From the NCBI RefSeq assembly GCF_042477335.2, contig NC_091246.1, forward strand, positions 209,683,501-209,747,500: a stretch of 64,000 nucleotides of DNA, written 5' to 3'. Both the position numbers and the translations under genes were made by a program. The stretch is from Ovis canadensis (taxonomy: Eukaryota > Chordata > Mammalia > Artiodactyla > Bovidae). The notes under the pieces are model-generated. The model was not told the DNA's origin. It did not search any database and was given only the letters and a program-made list of their open reading frames with translations. Of the stretch, positions 57,916-64,000 are shown in pieces (within the stretch, counting starts at the first letter, position 1; every line of letters starts with the position of its first letter).

Positions 57916-58295
57916 CTCAAATATATGTTGTTCTTGTTAAGTGTCCTCAATAGCATCTTTTAACAACTTGTGAGGTAGCACCACCCAGAGCCCTCACTCG
58001 GCTAAGCTGCAGGCAGGCTGGTATCAAACACAGAGACCCATTCATCTGCACACACAGCTGCAGAGGAGGACTTTGACTTGCCAAGCAGAGCAGCCACAAA
58101 CCCTAACTGTCTCTGAACTGTCAACTGTCCCATTACATCTTGGCACCATGACCAGGATGACAGTTTTCTCCTGAGAACCAGAAGGTTAGGGCAGCACAAA
58201 TATTAGGATGGATGGCCAAGCCAAAAGTCAACATCTTTTCTAAAGATTACTGTGCATTTTGAACACTTTAATTCCTGAATGATGCTATGTGTTTA
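57916..58295. other. Unique sequence
   Basis: No gene or repeat recognised. Confidence 0.45.
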
Positions 58296-58495
58296 GATCA
58301 ATAATTAATAATTATTTATATTTATAATTATTTAATAATATTAATAATTATTAATTATAATTAATTGATAATCATTAATGGTTAGTGTTTATTATTAATA
58401 ATTAATAATAATTAATGTTATAATCTAAATAATAATCCTTAATAAATCAATAAATAATAATTTAGATTAATAATAATAAGAGTATAATAAGGACA
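58296..58495. repeat. AT-only tract of AATAAT/TTAATTA units
   Basis: About 200 bp composed almost solely of A and T with many small palindromes (ATTAAT, TTAATTAA-like). Confidence 0.92.
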
Positions 58496-59561
58496 TGGGA
58501 TGACATTTGATTAAAAAAATGAAAATGAATTAAATGGATTGGTATAGGTGAGCCAAAAGTGAGAACAGCTTGCCTTCTTCCTCATCTCTATTGATTTCAT
58601 CTATCCATTCACTAGACAAAACAAGAAAACTCAAAAACGATTCTCTGTAAGATTAAAGGATTCCCCTATAAATGCCCATCTTTATCAGTTAGAGAATCTT
58701 GTCAACTTTCTTCCCCCTATATGCTGCATGAAGAGCTACTTTACCCTGTTCTTAGCAAATCTGAAGCTGCTAAGACATTTTGGGGTGGGTGAAGGAGACG
58801 CCAGGCTCCCTGGGTTCTATTGGAGGCAAACTTCTTTCCCCAGCTTGTGGCAGACTGGGGACAAGCCTTCTACAATATGGATTTCGTTGTCTGAACTCCC
58901 TCAATTCAACAACGCCCCTTGTCAAAGCACAGAGCCTGCAGTTATATCACAGATCAGCCCAGGAAACAGCGAGTCATGAATCACAGAGGCACATGGATTT
59001 CTGCCGAACAAAGAAAGCCAGCTCTGGGAAACTTTCTGGCCCTGGCTTTCCCTCTGTTCCAGTGGAAAAGCAGGTAATTTCCAACTGGTCCTGTAGAAAA
59101 CCAGTACAAGGATCATGCAAGGCAGGTGTATCCAACCCAGTCCACTGCTTTATCTTCTCACATACACAAATACTATTTTTCATACCAGCTGCATCCTAAA
59201 CCCCGAGTTAAGATGGTGATTAGTGGTGGTGGTGGGCGTCTCAGTAGGAGCTTTCTTAAGAAGAAAGGGCTTTGATTGAGCCAATGAAAGCTGTTGCCAG
59301 GGAACCAGATGCCATGAACAGGCCACTCCAGCAGCATAAGAATACAAGCCTGGAGTGCTGGACTGAGCATTAAGTGTACTTGGCAGCCGAGTCCTACGAG
59401 GCCAGTTAACCCTTTGTGCACCTAACCATGTCTAGACAGTGAATCAAGACGAGGATTTTGGTAAAATCTGAAAAGTTGCCCCTCCTCTCAGCCAATCCCG
59501 TTGGAATGTACTCTTTCAAAGAGGTTCTTCCTACCTAACAACTGCCCTGTGAAACCTGCTT
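58496..59561. other. Unique sequence
   Basis: No exon recognised. Overlapping frames at 58728-59199 (83 and 139 codons) have no family resemblance. Confidence 0.5.
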
Positions 59562-59578
59562 TAAAAGGGGTTGGCATC

Positions 59579-59791
59579 CAGTCTATGTCTGATGCAGGAT
59601 GCAGCATGCTTGGGGCTGGTGCATGGGGATGACCCAGAAAGATGTTATGGGGAGGGAGGTGGGGGGGGGGGGTTCATGTTTGGGAATGCATGTAAGAATT
59701 AAAGAATTTAAAATGTAAAAAATAAAAAACTAAAAAAAGAAAATAAAATAGCTCAACTGGAAAAATAAAAAATAAAAAAAAAATAAAAAAA
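59579..59791 (+). mobile_element. L1 (bovine type), severely 5'-truncated
   Basis: About 210 bp of L1 3' UTR in sense: GGATGCAGCATGCTTGGGGC, GTGCATGGGGATGACCCAGA, a G run and a long A-rich tail. It is flanked by the perfect 17-bp duplication TAAAAGGGGTTGGCATC at 59562-59578 and 59792-59808. The same 3' UTR occurs inverted at about 3770-3860 in the larger L1. Confidence 0.93.
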
Positions 59792-59808
59792 TAAAAGGGG
59801 TTGGCATC

Positions 59809-60942
59809 AGAGGTGAGTGTGCGCAAGGACTGATTAAGGCCCAAGGTTCTGCAGAGGACATGCTCACATCTAACCACACTTTTTGTAACGCTAGTGGGTC
59901 CTCTCGACTGGCAGTAGGCCTGCATCCGGGCTTTGGACTCTGAGAAGGGACTTTGCTGCTCTAGGTGGGTCTGCTCTGTGAGATCAGAAGGAAATGTATC
60001 TTCCCTCCTTAAACACCTACTTACAGAGCTTCCTAGGGCCAGTCAGAGGTTGGTAACCTCTGCCCCACTTTAAGACTGTTGCATGAAGGAGTGTAGGAAC
60101 AGGCTGGCTTTCTGGGAAAATGGGGAAACAGGCAAAGCCACTGAGGATGGGCCTCGTGAACCCACTTCCCAAGGGAGACTTACCCACCGTCTTGCCCCAA
60201 CTCTTCCTCTCCCTCATTTCTCCCCCACCAGTCCCAAACCCAGGCATGTGCTCTGGGTCCCCTTCCTACACAGTATGGTTAATTCATCTCTGCAGAAGGA
60301 CTTGCATCTGAACTCAGCTCTCCAGAAGATATGAATGCTTTTCCAAAGGAAACTATAAAGGTTGAGTCACAGGCAGTGGGCTTACCTGTGGTCCAGGGGC
60401 TCCTGGGTTTACAAAGTGAACACTAGCAGCAAGGGCCTTGAGGGGAAGTTCTCCCAGAACCCAGGCTCCCTGATGCCCCTTCCTCTTTCTCAGACTGTCA
60501 TCTCCAGCTCCCTGGCAGCTCCCCTCCTGGACTAAGAGTGAGGACACTGATTGGTACATCAAAACCTCACTAATGTAGGCAAATAGGGGGGAGGTATTTG
60601 TGTACCTTGGGTTATACAATACATATGTCCCTGGAAAGATACAAATACTTTGTACATCAAATTAACATTTTGCTAAAATGATTAGCAGACAGCTCACAAT
60701 TTTCACTCCATAGTTGTTAGAAAGTGTAAAAACCATTCCCATCACAGAGTTTGAAGAGTGAACTGGGAGCCAGGTGACAGAGAAGTATCTGGTTGTGCAG
60801 CCCAGTAACTTACTGTGAACAACACATGAGATTCCCTAGTGTGAGAAAATGGCTTTCAGGGCATCCTTTTGTAAAACAAAGCTTCACCACTGTGTGCTAA
60901 CGGTGGGGAGAGAATTTCTGTGTATTCTCAATTGTGTGATGC
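59809..60942. other. Unique sequence
   Basis: No gene or clear repeat recognised. Confidence 0.5.
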
Positions 60943-61335
60943 CATTCAGTTCAGTTCAGTTCAGTCACTCAGTTGTGTCCAACTCTTTGTGACCCCATGA
61001 ACTGGAACATGCCAGGCTACCTGTCCATCACAAACTCCTGGAGTCCACCCAAACCCATGTCCATTGAGTTGGTGATGCCATCCAACCATCTCATCCTCTG
61101 TCATCCCCTTCTCCTGCCCTCAATCTTTCCCAGCATCAGGGTCTTTTCCAATGAGTCAGCTCTTCACATCAGGTGGCCAAAGTATTGGAGTTTCATCTTC
61201 AACATCAGTCCTTCCAATGAACACCCAGGACTGATCTCTTCTAGGATGGACTGGTTGGATCTCCTTGCAGTCCAAGGGACTCTCAAGAGTCTTCTCCAAC
61301 ACCACAGTTCAAAAGCATCAATTCTTCGGTTCTTA
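60943..61335 (-). mobile_element. BovB LINE (outer copy of second nest), 3' arm
   Basis: TTCAG repeats then about 390 bp of antisense BovB 3' end, stopping at CATCAATTCTTCGGTTCT. Confidence 0.9.
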
Positions 61336-62957
61336 GTATGGACCTAACAGAAGCAGAAGATATTAAGAAGAGGAGGAAAGAATACACAGAAGAACTGTAC
61401 AAAAAAGATCTTCATGACCCAGATAATCATGATGATGTGATCACTAATCTAGAGCCAGACATCTTGGAATGTGAAGTCAAGTGGGCCTTAGAAAGCATCA
61501 CTACAAACAATGCTAGTGGAGGTGATGGAATTCCAGTTGAGCTATTTCAAATCCTGAAAGATGATGCTGTGAAAGTGCTGCACTCAATATGCCAGCAAAT
61601 TTGGAAAACTCAGCAGTGGCCACAGGACCGGAAAATGTCGGTTTTCATTCCAATTCCAAAGAAAGGCAATGCCAAAGAATGCTCAAACTACCGCACAATT
61701 GCACTCATCTCACATGCTAGTAAAGTAATGCTCAAAATTCTCCAAGCCAGGCTTCAGCAATACGTGAACTGTGAACTCCCTGATGTTCAAGCTGGTTTTA
61801 GAAAAGACAGAGGAACCAGAGATCAAATTGCCAACATCCGCTGGATCATGGAAAAAGCAAGAGAGTTCCAGAAAAACATCTATTTCTGCTTTATTGACTA
61901 TGCCAAAGCCTTTGACTGTGTGGATCACAAGAAACTGTGGAAAATTCTGAAAGAGATGGGAATACCAGACCACCTGACCTGCCTCTTGAGAAATCTGTAT
62001 GTAGGTCAGGAAGCAACAGTTAGAACTGGACATGGAACAACAGACTGGTTCCAAATAGGAAAAGGCTGTATATTGTCACCCTGCTTATTTAACTTCTATG
62101 CAGAGTACATCATGAGAAATGCTGGACTGGAAGAAACACAAGCTGGAATCAAGATTGCTGGGAGAAATATCAATCACCTCAGATATGCAGATGACACCAC
62201 CCTTATGGCAGAAAGTGAAGAGGAACTAAAAAGCCTCTTGATGAAAGTGAAAGAGGAGAGTGAAAAAGTTGGCTTAAAGCTCAACATTCAGAAAATGAAG
62301 ATCATGGCATCCAGTCCCATCACTTCATGGGAAATAGATGGGGAAACAGTAGAAACAGTGTCAGACTTTATTTGGGGGGGCTCCAAAATCACTGCAGATG
62401 GTGACTGCAGCCATGAAATTAAAAGATGCTTACTCCTTGGAAGAAAAGTTATGACTAATCTAGATAGCATATTCAAAAGCAGAGACATTGCTTTGTCGAC
62501 TAAGGTCCATCTAGTCAAGGCTATGGTTTTTCCTGTGGTCATGCATGGATGTGAGAGTTGGACTGTGAAGAAGGCTGAGCGCCGAAGAATTGATGCTTTT
62601 GAACTGTGGTATTGAAGACTCTTGAGAGTCCCTTGGACTGCAAGGAGACCCAACCAGTCCAATCTGAAGGAGATCAACCCTGGGATTTCTTTGGAAGGAA
62701 TGATGCTAAAGCTGAAGCTCCAGTACTTTGGCCACCTCATGTGAAGAGTTGACTCATTGGAAAAGACCCTGATGCTGGGAGGGATTGGGGGCAGGAGGAG
62801 AAGGGGACAACCAAGGATTAGATGGCTGGATGGCATCAGGACTCGATGGACGTGAGTCTGAGTGAACTCCGGGAGAAGGTGATGGACAGGGAGGCCTGGC
62901 GTGCTGCAATTCATGGGGTTGCAAAGAGTCAGACACGACTGAGTGACTGAACTGAAC
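61336..62957 (+). mobile_element. BovB LINE (inner copy of second nest), sense
   Basis: A 1.6-kb BovB from the start of the reverse transcriptase to the 3' tail (GTGACTGAACTGAACT). A 425-codon frame (61338-62615) includes motif A (DYAKAFDCVDHKK) and motif C YADD at residues 283-286. A few codons before motif C are deleted relative to the 19-kb copy (GKGCILSP instead of RKGVHQGCILSP). A G run at 62373-62379 alters 'FLGSK' to 'WGGSK'. The frame then ends at a 3' frameshift. Confidence 0.92.
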
Positions 62958-63407
62958 TAGGTTGGTCATAACTTTCCTTTCAAGGAGTAAGCATCTTTTA
63001 ATTTCATGGCTGCAATCACCATCTGCAGTGATTTTGGAGCCCCCCAAAATAAAGTCAGCCACTGTTTCCACTGTTTCCCCATCTATTTGCCATGAAGTGA
63101 TGGGACTGGATGCCATGACCTTAGTTTTCTGAATGCTGAGCTTTAAGCCAACCTTTTCACTCTCCTCTTTCACTTTCAAGAGGCTCTTTAGTTCTTCTGC
63201 GCTTTCTGCCATATGGGTGGTGTCATCTGCATATCTGAGGTTATTGATATTTCTCCCAGAAATCTTGATTCCAGCTTGTCCTTCCTCCAGCCCAGTGTTT
63301 CTCATGATGTACTCTGCATATAAGTTAAATAAGCAGAGTGACAATATACAGCCTTGATGTAGTCCTTTTCCTATTTGAAACCAGTCTGTTGTTCCATGTC
63401 CATTATC
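62958..63407 (-). mobile_element. BovB LINE (outer copy of second nest), second arm
   Basis: Antisense BovB resumes with GGTTGGTCATAACTTTCC and runs to ATGTCCATTATC, where it is truncated. The minus-strand frame at 63344-62754 contains 'LRYADDTTHMAESAEELKSL'. Relative to an intact BovB, roughly 150 bp are missing between the two outer arms. Confidence 0.88.
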
Positions 63408-63419
63408 TATTGAAAAAAA

Positions 63420-63510
63420 TTTTTTTTCTATTTACTGAGCTGGTACTGCGTGCCAGGCACTACATCCAGTGTCTTGCATAAGTCATCTTATTTGTTAATT
63501 AAAGAAACAT
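63420..63510 (+). repeat. MIR fragment
   Basis: CTGCGTGCCAGGCACTACAT is the MIR core; the remainder is eroded. Confidence 0.6.
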
Positions 63511-64000
63511 CACTGTGCCAATAATTAATGAAAATCAAAGGAAAAAATTTTTAAATTTTACCCACCACCATATAATGACATAAATAAAGTATTTTACCTT
63601 CTTACTCTAATATTCAATGTTTCTAAATTATCAGAATCTGTGTACTTTTGATGAACAACATTTGCTCTGAGATTCTCCACTTAGAATTAAAATCACTGTT
63701 CTCATCACCCCTCATTGCCCCTGGTGACTGAGCCGCTAGCCAGAATGATTGATTTTCCACATGCTATGAAAGAATCAAGAATGTGTGATTTTTATTTCTT
63801 CTCCAACCTTACTATCTCTCCATCTTAAATTTAAATGCTTGAAATTACTGTGACCACTCCTACTAATAAAATGAAGCCTTAAGCAAAAACAAAGCTAAAT
63901 ATTTTAGACTCTCAAAACAAACTGTTCAGAAAGACCTGAAGTAAATAGATCTCCAGCCCCCTAGCTCCTCAACTAGATGGACCGTGTGGTCATAACTTAT
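63511..64000. other. Unique AT-rich sequence
   Basis: No gene or repeat recognised up to the window end. Confidence 0.5.

Noticed and set aside
1..64000. CRISPR arrays, operons, prophage or bacterial-type systems
   Set aside because: The window is vertebrate genomic DNA; the repeats are SINEs, LINEs, LTRs and microsatellites, with no regularly spaced short repeats.

Overview
The window is nuclear DNA of a bovid ruminant (cattle, buffalo, sheep or goat type). It contains one protein-coding gene that can be recognised with confidence: FZD7 (Frizzled-7, Wnt receptor), an intronless 574-residue reading frame at 32926-34650 on the + strand, inside a CpG island. The bovid assignment rests on the repeats. 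Bov-tA and Bov-A2 SINEs, the RTE-type LINE BovB, a bovine-type L1 and cetartiodactyl CHR SINEs all occur, together with old mammalian repeats (MIR, L2, MER5, MLT1). The species cannot be fixed from the sequence alone.

Layout. 1-8.7 kb: mostly unique DNA, then a BovB copy split by two L1 insertions (2.28-6.17 kb), and a BovB fragment fused to an RPS15A processed pseudogene (7.42-8.45 kb). 8.7-18.8 kb: largely unique DNA with scattered MIR, CHR, BovB and L1 pieces; 16.6-18.1 kb is repeat-poor and GC/CpG-rich and looks like a distal regulatory candidate. 18.85-24.4 kb: three BovB segments forming an inverted nest, followed by another BovB copy. 24.4-28.7 kb: microsatellite, MER5, Bov-tA and an MLT1 LTR split by L1. 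28.7-39.4 kb: an interval without any recognisable transposon that holds the FZD7 promoter, gene and 3' UTR (distal poly(A) signal at 36722). 39.4-58 kb: gene-free DNA with ordinary SINE, MIR, L2 and LTR content. 58-64 kb: AT-rich tract, a recent L1 insertion with a 17-bp target duplication, and a second inverted BovB nest (60.94-63.41 kb).

How the parts relate. FZD7 is the only gene here whose product can be assigned a job: a seven-pass receptor for Wnt ligands, with signal peptide, ten-cysteine Wnt-binding domain, KTLQSW Dishevelled-binding motif and C-terminal ETAV PDZ ligand all visible. The surrounding DNA resembles the gene-poor, regulation-rich setting typical of developmental genes. 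All other long reading frames are transposon reverse transcriptases or shadows in GC-rich DNA. I found no new defence, mobile or biosynthetic system. The most unusual features are the nested BovB structures, an in-frame BovB/L1 hybrid reading frame, the RPS15A-BovB fusion and the open in-frame extension upstream of the FZD7 start.
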